This document shows positions 34,491-42,683 of a stretch of 64,000 nucleotides of DNA, piece by piece (position 1 is the stretch's first letter; every line of letters starts with the position of its first letter). Source of the stretch: Streptomyces sp. MNU76 (lineage in GTDB: Bacteria; Actinomycetota; Actinomycetes; Streptomycetales; Streptomycetaceae); NCBI RefSeq assembly GCF_020982545.1, contig NZ_JAJKLK010000021.1, forward strand, positions 310,001-374,000. Direction: 5' to 3'. The position numbers were made by a program, and so were the translations under genes. The notes beneath the pieces are model-generated. The model saw only the letters and a list, made by a program, of their open reading frames with translations. It was not told where the DNA came from and did not search any database.

Positions 34491-35048
34491 GTGATCGAAG
34501 AGACCCTCCTCGAGGCCGAGGAGAAGATGGAGAAGGCCGTCGTGGTCGCCAAGGACGACTTCGCCGCGATCCGGACCGGTCGTGCGCACCCGGCGATGTT
34601 CAACAAGATCGTGGCTGACTACTACGGTGCGCTGACGCCGATCAACCAGCTCGCCTCGTTCTCGGTGCCGGAACCGCGCATGGCCGTGGTGACCCCGTTC
34701 GACAAGACGGCCCTGCGCAACATCGAGCAGGCGATCCGCGACTCCGACCTCGGCGTCAACCCGAGCAACGACGGCAACATCATCCGGGTGGTGTTCCCCG
34801 AGCTGACCGAGGAGCGCCGCCGCGAGTACATCAAGGTCGCCAAGGGCAAGGCGGAGGACTCCAAGGTGTCCATCCGCTCGGTCCGCCGCAAGGCCAAGGA
34901 CGCGATCGACAAGCTCGTCAAGGACGGCGAGGTCGGCGAGGACGAGGGCCGCCGTGCGGAGAAGGAGCTCGACGACACCACCGCGAAGTACGTCGCTCAG
35001 GTGGACGAGCTGCTCAAGCACAAGGAAGCGGAGCTCCTCGAGGTCTGA
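34491..35048 (+). CDS. frr: Ribosome recycling factor
   Basis: Splits post-termination ribosomes together with EF-G. GTG at 34491 gives 185 residues; the GTG three bases earlier is too close to the GGAG at 34481-34484. The sequence begins MIEETLLEAEEKMEKAVVVA, with AAIRTGRAHPAMF, GVNPSNDGNIIRV and ELTEERRREYIKVAK. One base overlaps the cdsA start. Confidence 0.97.
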   Translation: MIEETLLEAEEKMEKAVVVAKDDFAAIRTGRAHPAMFNKIVADYYGALTPINQLASFSVPEPRMAVVTPFDKTALRNIEQAIRDSDLGVNPSNDGNIIRVVFPELTEERRREYIKVAKGKAEDSKVSIRSVRRKAKDAIDKLVKDGEVGEDEGRRAEKELDDTTAKYVAQVDELLKHKEAELLEV

Positions 35049-36166
35049 TGAACGACTCTTCCTGGGGGGCGCCGCCACAAGCCGGGTACTGGGCGCCGAC
35101 CGACCGGGGACCTGTCCAGGGGCATGCCCCGGCGGGTCCCACGTACGATGCGCCTGAGGCCCAGCAGACTCGCCCCATGCCCATCGTGCCCGATGTACCC
35201 GCGCATGGCGGGAACCAGGACGACGACCGGGGGGCCGCTCGGCAGGCCGGTCCCCCGTTCCGCGACGAGACGCCGTCGACGCAGCCCCACGGGGCGGCGT
35301 CGCAGAAGCCGGAGCCCATGCCCGACGCCCCGCAGCCCGCCCCGCAGAAGAAGAGCGCGGGTCGTGACCTGGGCGCCGCCATAGGGGTCGGCGTCGGACT
35401 CGGTGTGGTCATCGTCGCCTCGCTGTTCATCGTCAAGGCGGCCTTCGTCGGGGTGATAGCGGTCGCCGTGGTGGTGGGGCTGTGGGAGCTCACCTCGCGC
35501 CTGGCGGAACGCAAGGGCATCAGGGCGCCCCTCGTGCCGCTCGCGGTCGGCGGGGCGGCCATGGTCGTCGCCGGCTATGTCCGCGGGCCCGAGGGGGCCT
35601 GGGTGGCCATGGCGCTCACCGCGCTGGCCGTCCTCGTCTGGCGGATGACGGAACCGCCGGAGAACTATCTGAAGGACGTCACGGCGGGGGTCTTCGCCGC
35701 CTTCTACGTGCCGTTCCTGGCCACGTTCGTCGCGCTCATGCTCGCCGCCGACGACGGGCCGCAGCGGGTCCTGGTGTTCCTGCTGCTCACCGTCGTCAGC
35801 GACACGGGTGCGTACGCCGTCGGTTGGCGCTTCGGCACGCACAAGCTGGCGCCGCGCATCAGTCCCGGCAAGACCCGCGAGGGGCTCCTCGGCGCGATCG
35901 CCTTCGCCATGGTCGCGGGCGCGCTGCTCATGGAGTTCGTCATCGACGGCGGTGCCTGGTGGCAGGGCCTGCTCCTCGGTCTCGTCGTCGCGGCCAGCGC
36001 CACGCTGGGCGACCTCGGCGAGTCCATGATCAAGCGGGACCTCGGCATCAAGGACATGGGCACGCTCCTGCCGGGCCACGGCGGCATCATGGACCGCCTG
36101 GACTCGTTGCTCCCGACGGCCCCGGTGGTCTGGCTGCTGCTGGTGCTGTTCGTGGGCTCGGGCTGA
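35048..36166 (+). CDS. cdsA: Phosphatidate cytidylyltransferase
   Basis: Makes CDP-diacylglycerol for phospholipid synthesis, integral membrane. 372 residues: a Pro/Gln-rich cytosolic N-terminal extension (residues 1-105), then about eight transmembrane segments. Family signatures are SDTGAYAVGWRFGTHKLAP, SPGKTREGLLGA and, near the C-terminus, GDLGESMIKRDLGIKD with GHGGIMDRLDS. The extension is typical for Streptomyces. It is co-transcribed with frr (ATG overlapping the frr stop). Confidence 0.96.
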   Translation: MNDSSWGAPPQAGYWAPTDRGPVQGHAPAGPTYDAPEAQQTRPMPIVPDVPAHGGNQDDDRGAARQAGPPFRDETPSTQPHGAASQKPEPMPDAPQPAPQKKSAGRDLGAAIGVGVGLGVVIVASLFIVKAAFVGVIAVAVVVGLWELTSRLAERKGIRAPLVPLAVGGAAMVVAGYVRGPEGAWVAMALTALAVLVWRMTEPPENYLKDVTAGVFAAFYVPFLATFVALMLAADDGPQRVLVFLLLTVVSDTGAYAVGWRFGTHKLAPRISPGKTREGLLGAIAFAMVAGALLMEFVIDGGAWWQGLLLGLVVAASATLGDLGESMIKRDLGIKDMGTLLPGHGGIMDRLDSLLPTAPVVWLLLVLFVGSG

Positions 36167-36193
36167 TCGTCGGTCGAACCTGCTGAGGTGAGT

Positions 36194-36223
36194 GGGCCCC
36201 GTCCTGGTTCCAGGGCGGGGCCC
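36194..36223 (+). terminator. Terminator after cdsA
   Basis: Arms 36194-36201 and 36216-36223 pair perfectly and the stem continues inward for six more pairs with one wobble, nearly loopless. Confidence 0.75.
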
Positions 36224-36273
36224 ATTGCCGTAGCCCCTCGCGAGAGCGGCAGACGTCGATAGGGTTCCTGTCC

Positions 36274-36450
36274 ATGGGGAGAGCGCGAGTGGGGGACGAC
36301 GGCAGGTATCACGGCGATCTGCAGTGCCGCTGGTGCAAGGCACTCATCGACCAGGCGGGCCGACGCAAGCCGCGGTTGTACTGCCGTATGTCCCATCGCT
36401 GGAAGACCTACGGCGCGTGGGTCGTGAGCGTGGTGGGCGGAATCTTCTGA
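36274..36450 (+). CDS. 58-residue zinc-finger-like small protein
   Basis: A small ORF from ATG at 36274. The cysteine pattern CRWCKALI ... RLYCRMSHRWKTY resembles the short CxxC-x(n)-YCRxxCRxRxY proteins common in Streptomyces, except that the fourth Cys is replaced (SH), so His may take part in metal binding. The C-terminus is hydrophobic (WVVSVVGGIF). TAGGGT at 36260-36265 ends 8 bases before the ATG, pointing to a leaderless transcript. Function unknown. It sits alone between the cdsA terminator and rlmN. Confidence 0.6.
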   Translation: MGRARVGDDGRYHGDLQCRWCKALIDQAGRRKPRLYCRMSHRWKTYGAWVVSVVGGIF

Positions 36451-36501
36451 GCCGACGACTGGCCGGGGCCATACGAATTGATCTGCGACACTGGGTGGGT
36501 T

Positions 36502-37608
36502 ATGCCGAAGCCCGGAGAACTCACATTCGTCGCCCCCCGCGGAGCCAAGAAGCCGCCGCGGCATCTTGCTGATCTTTCGCCTGTGGAGCGGAAGGAGGCT
36601 GTTGCCGCGATCGGGGAGAAGCCGTTTCGCGCCAAGCAGCTGTCGCAGCACTACTTCGCGCGGTACGCGCACGACCCGGAGCAGTGGACCGACATCCCCG
36701 CGGGTGCGCGGACGAAGCTCCAGGAGGCGCTGCTTCCGGAGCTGATGACGGTCGTGCGGCATCTGTCGACGGACCAGGAGACCACGCGCAAGACGCTGTG
36801 GCGGCTGTTCGACGGGACGCTCGTGGAGTCGGTGCTGATGCGGTACCCGGACCGGGTCACCATGTGCATCAGCTCGCAGGCCGGATGCGGGATGAACTGT
36901 CCGTTCTGCGCGACCGGGCAGGCCGGGCTGGACCGGAATCTGTCCACCGCCGAGATCGTCCATCAGATCGTGGACGGGATGAGGGCGCTCAGGGACGGTG
37001 AGATTCCCGGCGGGCCCGCGCGGCTGTCCAACATCGTCTTCATGGGGATGGGCGAGCCGCTCGCCAACTACAACCGGGTCGTCGGGGCCATTCGCCGGCT
37101 CACCGATCCGGAGCCAGACGGGCTGGGGCTGTCGCAGCGTGGGATCACCGTGTCCACGGTCGGACTGGTGCCCGCCATCCACCGGTTCTCCGACGAGGGC
37201 TTCAAGTGCCGGCTCGCCATCTCCCTGCACGCGCCGGACGACGAACTGCGCGACACCCTCGTCCCCGTGAACACCCGGTGGAAGGTGCGCGAGGTCCTGG
37301 ACGCCGGGTGGGAGTACGCGGCCAAGTCCGGGCGTCGGCTGTCCATCGAGTACGCGCTGATCCGGGACATCAACGACCAGGCATGGCGCGGTGACCGGCT
37401 GGGCCGGCTGCTCAGGGGCAAGCCGGTGCATGTGAACCTGATTCCGCTGAACCCGACTCCGGGCTCCAAGTGGACCGCCTCCCGGCCCGAGGACGAGAAG
37501 GCCTTCGTCGAGGCCATCGCCGCACACGGCGTGCCGGTGACCATCCGGGACACCCGGGGCCAGGAGATCGACGGGGCGTGCGGTCAGCTCGCGGCGACCG
37601 AGAGGTAG
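36502..37608 (+). CDS. rlmN: 23S rRNA (adenine-C2)-methyltransferase RlmN
   Basis: Radical SAM enzyme methylating A2503 of 23S rRNA and A37 of some tRNAs. ATG at 36502 (MPKPGELTFVAPRGAKKPPR) gives 368 residues. The cluster motif is CGMNCPFCATG (CX3CX2C) near residue 135. GMGEPLANYN, SIEYALIRDIND and HVNLIPLNPTPGS follow. The mechanistic C-terminal Cys is present in GACGQL. It is followed by the thiamine regulatory region. Confidence 0.97.
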   Translation: MPKPGELTFVAPRGAKKPPRHLADLSPVERKEAVAAIGEKPFRAKQLSQHYFARYAHDPEQWTDIPAGARTKLQEALLPELMTVVRHLSTDQETTRKTLWRLFDGTLVESVLMRYPDRVTMCISSQAGCGMNCPFCATGQAGLDRNLSTAEIVHQIVDGMRALRDGEIPGGPARLSNIVFMGMGEPLANYNRVVGAIRRLTDPEPDGLGLSQRGITVSTVGLVPAIHRFSDEGFKCRLAISLHAPDDELRDTLVPVNTRWKVREVLDAGWEYAAKSGRRLSIEYALIRDINDQAWRGDRLGRLLRGKPVHVNLIPLNPTPGSKWTASRPEDEKAFVEAIAAHGVPVTIRDTRGQEIDGACGQLAATER

Positions 37609-37639
37609 TCTGAGACCCGTACGTACATATTCATATTCC

Positions 37640-37732
37640 GACAGGGGAGCGCCACAGCGCTGAGAGTGCGGCATCCGGGCCGCAGACCCTCTGAACCTCG
37701 CCCAGGTCATTCTGGGTAGGAAGTTCGGTCAT
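37640..37732 (+). promoter_or_regulatory. TPP riboswitch (THI element)
   Basis: The canonical core is visible: GCTGAGAGTGCGG, then CCGCAGACCCTCTGAACCT, then GGTCATTCTGGGTAGGAAGT. The CUGAGA and ACCC-UGAACCU segments are the thiamine-pyrophosphate-binding loops. It precedes a terminator hairpin and the thiamine ABC transporter genes, so TPP should repress them, by termination and possibly by translation. Confidence 0.93.
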
Positions 37733-37747
37733 CACTCAAGCTGTTGC

Positions 37748-37792
37748 GCCCTGCCCGGGAGCCCTCGAAGCGACGAGGGTCCCGGGCAGGGC
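37748..37792 (+). terminator. Riboswitch-linked terminator
   Basis: Arms 37748-37760 and 37780-37792 pair perfectly (13 bp), then one bulged base and six further pairs (37762-37767 with 37774-37779). A T/C-rich stretch follows. It is placed 15 bases after the riboswitch as an expression platform. Confidence 0.8.
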
Positions 37793-37831
37793 CGCGTCTC
37801 TTCCTGGTCACCTCCAGGAGGATTGAATTCA

Positions 37832-38911
37832 GTGGGCATCACCAGGAGAGCAACGGTTCTCGTCGTCGGCCTCGGGCTCGTCACGCTGTCCGCGTGCGGC
37901 TCGTCCTCGGACGACACCGGCGCCGGCGGCTCCAAGACCGTCACCCTCGTCAGCCACGGCTCCTTCGCCTACTCCAAGGACGTGCTGAAGGCGTTCGAGA
38001 AGGAGTCCGGGTACGAGGTCAAGGTGCTGAAGAGCGGCGACGCCGGGCAGGCCGTCAACCAGGCCATCCTGACCAAGGACAACCCGCAGGGCGACGTCTT
38101 CTTCGGCGTCGACAACACGCTGCTCTCGCGCGCGCTCGACAACGGCCTCTTCCAGTCGTACGAGGCGAAGGGGCTCGACAAGGTCGGGGCCGAGTACCAG
38201 TTGGACAAGGACGAGCACCGGGTCACACCCATCGACTCCGGTGACATCTGCGTCAACTACGACAAGGCGTACTTCGAGAAGAACAAGATCGAGCCGCCGA
38301 AGACCTTCGACGATCTGATCAAGCCCGAGTACAAGGACCTTCTCGTCACCGAGAACGCCTCCACATCCTCGCCGGGGCTCGGCTTCGTCCTCGGTACGGC
38401 CGCGAAGTACGGCGACGGTGGCTGGGAGGGTTACTGGGAGAAGCTCAAGGCCAACGGTGTGAAGGTCGTCGACGGCTGGGAGCAGGCGTACTACCAGGAG
38501 TTCTCCGGATCGACGGACGGCAGGAAGGCCGGGGGTGACCGGCCGCTCGTCGTCTCGTACGCCTCCTCGCCGCCCGCCGAGGTCGTCTACGCGGACCCGC
38601 GCCCGAAGACCGCGCCGACCGGGGTCGCCGAGGGGACCTGCTTCCGGCAGATCGAGTTCGCGGGGCTGCTGAGCAACGCGAAGAACGCCGAGGGCGGCAA
38701 GGCGCTGATCGACTTCCTGATCTCGAAGCGGTTCCAGGAGGACATGCCGCTCAACATGTTCGTGTACCCGGTGGTCGAGGGCGCGTCCGTGCCGGCCGAG
38801 TTCACCGAGTACGGGCCCGCGGCGAAGGACCCCGAGAGCATGGCGCCGGAGAAGATCGCCGAGAACCGTGACCAGTGGGTCAAGTCGTGGACCTCCCTCG
38901 TACTGAAGTAG
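37832..38911 (+). CDS. thiB: Thiamine ABC transporter substrate-binding lipoprotein
   Basis: Periplasm-facing binding protein for thiamine or its phosphates, anchored outside the membrane. GTG at 37832 with perfect AGGAGG 10 bases upstream; 359 residues. Lipobox LSAC near residue 19 after ITRRATVLVVGLGLVT. The mature part matches ThiB: VTLVSHGSFAYSKDVLKAFE, GDVFFGVDNTLLSRAL and YPVVEGASVP. Controlled by the upstream TPP riboswitch; overlaps thiP. Confidence 0.93.
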   Translation: MGITRRATVLVVGLGLVTLSACGSSSDDTGAGGSKTVTLVSHGSFAYSKDVLKAFEKESGYEVKVLKSGDAGQAVNQAILTKDNPQGDVFFGVDNTLLSRALDNGLFQSYEAKGLDKVGAEYQLDKDEHRVTPIDSGDICVNYDKAYFEKNKIEPPKTFDDLIKPEYKDLLVTENASTSSPGLGFVLGTAAKYGDGGWEGYWEKLKANGVKVVDGWEQAYYQEFSGSTDGRKAGGDRPLVVSYASSPPAEVVYADPRPKTAPTGVAEGTCFRQIEFAGLLSNAKNAEGGKALIDFLISKRFQEDMPLNMFVYPVVEGASVPAEFTEYGPAAKDPESMAPEKIAENRDQWVKSWTSLVLK

Positions 38912-40707
38912 TCAAGGCTGCTGAGGCAGTCAAGGCGGCTGAGGCGGCCAAGGTGGCTGAGTCAGCCGAGACGGCCGAGGGCGCCGGTTCGGCTGGGGAC
39001 GTCGGGTCGGTCCGAGCCGCAGCGCGTCGATCTCGTCCGTCCCGTCGACCCCGTTCACCCCATTCACCCCGTCCCGGTCGGTCGGGCGGGGCGGCTCGGG
39101 TCGGTCTCATGGCGGTGCCCGTCGTGTTCTTCGGGGTCTTCTTCGCCTACCCCGTCGCCGCGATCGTCGTCCGGGGGCTCAAGGCGGACGGCACCTGGCA
39201 CCTCGGGCGGATCGGGGAGGTGCTGGGGGATGCCGGGATCCGGCACGTGCTCTGGTTCACCACCTGGCAGGCGCTCGTCTCGACCGCGCTCACGCTGGCG
39301 ATCGCGCTCCCCGGCGCATATGTGTTCGCGCGCTTCGATTTCAGGGGCAAGGAACTCCTGCGGGCGGTCGTGACCGTGCCGTTCGTCCTGCCGACCGTGG
39401 TCGTCGGGACCGCGTTCCTCGCGCTGGTCGGGCGCGGCGGGCTCTTCGACGAGCTGTGGGGCGTACGGCTGGACACGACGGTCTGGGCGATCCTCCTCGC
39501 GCATGTGTTCTTCAACTACGCCGTCGTCGTCCGGACCGTCGGCGGGCTCTGGTCGCAGCTCGACCCGCGGCAGGAGGAGGCCGCGCGGATGCTCGGCGCG
39601 TCCCCGTTCGCGGCCTGGCGCAAGGTGACCCTCCCGGCGCTCGCGCCCGCCGTGGCCGCCGCCGCGCTGATGGTCTTCCTCTTCACCTTCACCTCGTTCG
39701 GGGTGGTGCAGATCCTCGGCGGGCCGACGTTCTCCACCCTCGAAGTGGAGATCTACCGGCAGACCTCGGAGATCTTCGACCTGTCCACCGCCGCCGTGCT
39801 GACGCTGGTGCAGTTCGCCGCGGTCGGGCTGATCCTCGCCGTGCACGCCTGGACCGTCCGGCGGCGGGAGACCGCCCTGCGTCTGGTGGACGCCTCGCTC
39901 ACCGCCCGGCGACCGCGCGGGGCCGGGCAGTGGGCACTGCTGGGCGTGGTCCTCGTGACGGTCGTCGTGCTGATCCTGCTGCCGTTGGGCGTGCTGGTGG
40001 AGCGGTCGCTCGACGCACCCGGCTTTGGTTACTACAAGGCGCTGACCAGTGACGAGAGCGGAATCTTCCTGGTCCCGCCGATCGAAGCGGTCGGGAACTC
40101 GCTGCGCTACGCGGCCGCCGCGACCGCCATCGCCCTGCTCGTCGGCGGACTCGCCGCCACCGCGCTCACCCGGCGGGCGGGCCGGCTCGTGAGGGGCTTC
40201 GACGCGCTGCTGATGCTGCCGCTCGGGGTGTCCGCGGTGACCGTCGGCTTCGGGTTCTTGATCGCGCTGGACGAGCCGCCGCTGGACCTGCGGTCGTCCT
40301 GGATCCTGGTACCGCTCGCCCAGGCCCTGGTCGGCGTCCCCTTCGTGGTGCGGACCATGCTGCCCGTCCTCCGGGCGGTGGACGAACGGCTGCGGGAGGC
40401 GGCGGCCGTGCTCGGGGCGTCGCCGTGGCGGGTGTGGCGCGAGGTCGACCTGCCCCTGGTGCGGCGGGCCTTGCTGGTCGCGGCCGGGTTCGCCTTCGCC
40501 GTGTCGCTCGGGGAGTTCGGGGCGACCGTCTTCATCGCGCGCGCCGACAATCCGACGCTGCCGGTCGCCGTGGCACGGCTGCTCGGACGGCCCGGCGAGC
40601 TCAACTACGGCCAGGCGATGGCCCTTTCGACGATTCTGATGGTGGTGTGCGCGGTGGCCCTGCTGGTGCTGGAACGCCTCCGTACCGATCGGACGGGGGA
40701 GTTCTGA
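38875..40707 (+). CDS. thiP: Thiamine ABC transporter permease
   Basis: Fused two-part permease with about twelve transmembrane helices; 610 residues from GTG at 38875, and GTG at 38887 is an alternative. The N-terminus is unusual: about 70 residues of low complexity (EAVKAAEAAKVAESAET, then Arg/Pro/Ser-rich) before the first helix. Two EAA motifs are present, one per half (EEAARMLGASPFAAWRKVTL and REAAAVLGASPWRVWREVDL). It overlaps thiB by 37 bases and thiQ by one. Confidence 0.93.
   Translation: MGQVVDLPRTEVVKAAEAVKAAEAAKVAESAETAEGAGSAGDVGSVRAAARRSRPSRRPRSPHSPRPGRSGGAARVGLMAVPVVFFGVFFAYPVAAIVVRGLKADGTWHLGRIGEVLGDAGIRHVLWFTTWQALVSTALTLAIALPGAYVFARFDFRGKELLRAVVTVPFVLPTVVVGTAFLALVGRGGLFDELWGVRLDTTVWAILLAHVFFNYAVVVRTVGGLWSQLDPRQEEAARMLGASPFAAWRKVTLPALAPAVAAAALMVFLFTFTSFGVVQILGGPTFSTLEVEIYRQTSEIFDLSTAAVLTLVQFAAVGLILAVHAWTVRRRETALRLVDASLTARRPRGAGQWALLGVVLVTVVVLILLPLGVLVERSLDAPGFGYYKALTSDESGIFLVPPIEAVGNSLRYAAAATAIALLVGGLAATALTRRAGRLVRGFDALLMLPLGVSAVTVGFGFLIALDEPPLDLRSSWILVPLAQALVGVPFVVRTMLPVLRAVDERLREAAAVLGASPWRVWREVDLPLVRRALLVAAGFAFAVSLGEFGATVFIARADNPTLPVAVARLLGRPGELNYGQAMALSTILMVVCAVALLVLERLRTDRTGEF
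38912..38970 (+). repeat. Short tandem repeats in the thiP 5' end
   Basis: Units of GTCAAGGCTGCTGAGGCA and variants are repeated about three times and encode the VKAAEA low-complexity stretch right after the thiB stop. Confidence 0.7.
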
Positions 40708-41744
40708 TGGTGCTGCTCAGGCTTGAGGACGCGACCGTACGGTTCGACGGGCGGTCCGTGCTCGACGCGGTCGACCTGGAGGTCGCCGAGCACGAGATCG
40801 TGTGCGTGCTGGGGCCCAGCGGCAGTGGCAAGTCGACGCTGCTGCGGGTGGTCGCCGGGCTCCAGCTCCTCGACGGCGGACGGGTCTCGCTCGACGGGCA
40901 GGACCAGCGCGGCGTGCCCGCCCACAAGCGCGGTGTCGGCCTGATGTTCCAGGACCACCAGCTCTTCCCGCAGCGGGACGTGGCGGGCAACGTCGCTTTC
41001 GGACCCCGAATGCACGGCGCGGCGAAGGACGAACGCGCCGTACGGGTACGGGAGTTGCTGGAGCTGGTCGGGCTGCCCGGGGCCGCGCGCCGGCGCGTCG
41101 GGGAGCTGTCCGGGGGCGAGCAGCAGCGGGTGGCGTTGGCCCGGGCCCTCGCGCCGCGCCCCCGGCTGCTGATGCTCGACGAGCCCCTCGGCCAGCTGGA
41201 TCGATCGCTGCGGGAGCGTCTGGTCGTCGAACTCCGGGAGCTTTTCGGCGAGTTGGGGACCACCGTGTTGGCGGTCACGCACGACCAGGGCGAGGCGTTC
41301 GCGCTGGCCGACCGGGTCGTGGTGATGCGGGACGGGCGGATCGCCCAGTCCGGTACGCCCCTCGAGGTGTGGCGGCGACCGGCCGACGAGTTCGTGGCCC
41401 GTTTCCTCGGCTTCGACAACGTGGTCGACGCGACCGTGACCGGGCAGGCGGCGGACACGGCGTGGGGCAAGGTACCGGTCCCGGAGGGCTCATCGCAGGG
41501 GGCGTGCGCGCTGCTCGTGCGGCCCGCCGGCGTACGACTGGTGGACGTGGCGGACGGGCTGCGCTGCACGGTGGCCGCGCGCACGTTCCGGGGCACGCAT
41601 GTCGCCCTGCACCTCCAGCCGGAGGGCGCACCACGGCTGGAGGCGGCGTGCGCGCTGCGGGACGCGCCGGAGCCCGGGGACGAGGTCGGCGTGCGCTTCG
41701 ACGCGGCCGAAATCGTGGTGCTGGGGGCCGGTCCCGCCGCATAA
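40707..41744 (+). CDS. thiQ: Thiamine ABC transporter ATP-binding protein
   Basis: ATPase energising ThiBP; 345 residues. Walker A GPSGSGKSTLLR, Q-loop LMFQDHQLFPQ, signature LSGGEQQRVALARAL, Walker B LLMLDEPLGQLD, and H-loop VTHDQGEAFAL. A C-terminal TOBE-like domain (about 240-345) is present. The ATG overlaps the thiP stop (TGATG). Last gene of thiBPQ. Confidence 0.94.
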   Translation: MVLLRLEDATVRFDGRSVLDAVDLEVAEHEIVCVLGPSGSGKSTLLRVVAGLQLLDGGRVSLDGQDQRGVPAHKRGVGLMFQDHQLFPQRDVAGNVAFGPRMHGAAKDERAVRVRELLELVGLPGAARRRVGELSGGEQQRVALARALAPRPRLLMLDEPLGQLDRSLRERLVVELRELFGELGTTVLAVTHDQGEAFALADRVVVMRDGRIAQSGTPLEVWRRPADEFVARFLGFDNVVDATVTGQAADTAWGKVPVPEGSSQGACALLVRPAGVRLVDVADGLRCTVAARTFRGTHVALHLQPEGAPRLEAACALRDAPEPGDEVGVRFDAAEIVVLGAGPAA

Positions 41745-41755
41745 GGTGCGGCACC

Positions 41756-42610
41756 ATGGCGATGCGTACGCAAGAACCCCGGGCGCGGCATGAGCGCTAC
41801 TGTGCCGAGATCGAGCTGCAGGTAAGGAAGTTGCGGGACCTGGTGACCTCCGGCGCGGATCTGTCGGCGACCGTGCCGACCTGTCCCGACTGGTCGCTGG
41901 AACAACTGCTGCGGCACACCGGCGGCGCCCTGCGCTGGGTCGAACTGAACGTACGGACCCGGGCGAAGGAGGAGGTCCCGGAGGCGGACGTCCCGCTGTA
42001 CGACGGACCGGAGCGGCAGGGGGACCCGGCCGCGCTGGACGCCTGGCTGGCCGAGACCGGCGAGATGACCGTGGCCACGTTGCGCGAGGCGGGCCCCGAG
42101 GCGCCCGTGTGGTCGTGGGGGTGGGAGCACAGTGCGGGGTTCTGGGCCCGCAGGATGGCCCACGAGCAGGTCGTCCACGGAGCCGATGCCGCGCTCACCG
42201 TCGGACGGGCGGTCGAGGTGGCACCGGAGATCGCCGCCGACGCGATCGACGAGTGGCTGGAGATCGTGGAGTTCGTGCAGCGGACCATGCCGCACGACGA
42301 GGCGGCCGAACTGCGCGGTCCGGGGCGCAGCATCCACCTTCACGCCACCGACACCTCCGCCGAGGTCGGCGCCGAGCGGAGCGAGATGGGGGTCCCCTCG
42401 CCCGAAGGGTGGGGGAGGGTGGTCGAGCTGACCGAGGACGTGGTGCGCTGGCGGCGCGGCCATGAGAAGGCGACGGTCGCGCTGCGCGGCCCGCTGACCG
42501 AGGTACTGCTCGCCTTCTACCGCCGACTACCGCCGGACGGTGGTGAGTTGCAGGTGCTGGGGGACCGGGAGCTGCTGGACTTCTGGCTGGAGCGGGCCAC
42601 GTTCGGGTGA
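41756..42610 (+). CDS. Mycothiol-dependent maleylpyruvate isomerase-family (DinB-like) protein
   Basis: 284 residues. The N-terminal four-helix DinB/MDMPI domain has the metal-site histidines (LLRHTGGAL near residue 60 and AHEQVVHGADA near 140). The C-terminal MDMPI-C domain follows. This family uses mycothiol in thiol transfer or isomerisation; the substrate is unknown. A Streptomyces hairpin-type sequence is embedded in frame at about 42390-42420 (encoding GVPSPEGWGR). Convergent with the sortase substrate gene. Confidence 0.85.
   Translation: MAMRTQEPRARHERYCAEIELQVRKLRDLVTSGADLSATVPTCPDWSLEQLLRHTGGALRWVELNVRTRAKEEVPEADVPLYDGPERQGDPAALDAWLAETGEMTVATLREAGPEAPVWSWGWEHSAGFWARRMAHEQVVHGADAALTVGRAVEVAPEIAADAIDEWLEIVEFVQRTMPHDEAAELRGPGRSIHLHATDTSAEVGAERSEMGVPSPEGWGRVVELTEDVVRWRRGHEKATVALRGPLTEVLLAFYRRLPPDGGELQVLGDRELLDFWLERATFG
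42388..42420 (+). repeat. Short hairpin repeat inside the DinB-like gene
   Basis: TCCCCTCGCCC-GAA-GGGTGGGGGA forms an imperfect hairpin with wobbles. I recall similar in-frame palindromes encoding VPSPEGWG-like peptides in many Streptomyces genes, suggesting a dispersed mini-element. Confidence 0.45.
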
Positions 42611-42629
42611 GCGCGCCCCGGAACGGCGG

Positions 42630-42665
42630 GTGGCCCGTACCCCGTGGTGAAGGGGCACGGGCCAC
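42630..42665. terminator. Bidirectional terminator
   Basis: Arms 42630-42638 and 42657-42665 pair perfectly; inner CCCC/GGGG (40-43 with 52-55) extends the stem after one mismatch. It lies between converging genes. Confidence 0.7.
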
Positions 42666-42683
42666 TGCCCTGGGGAACAGGGA

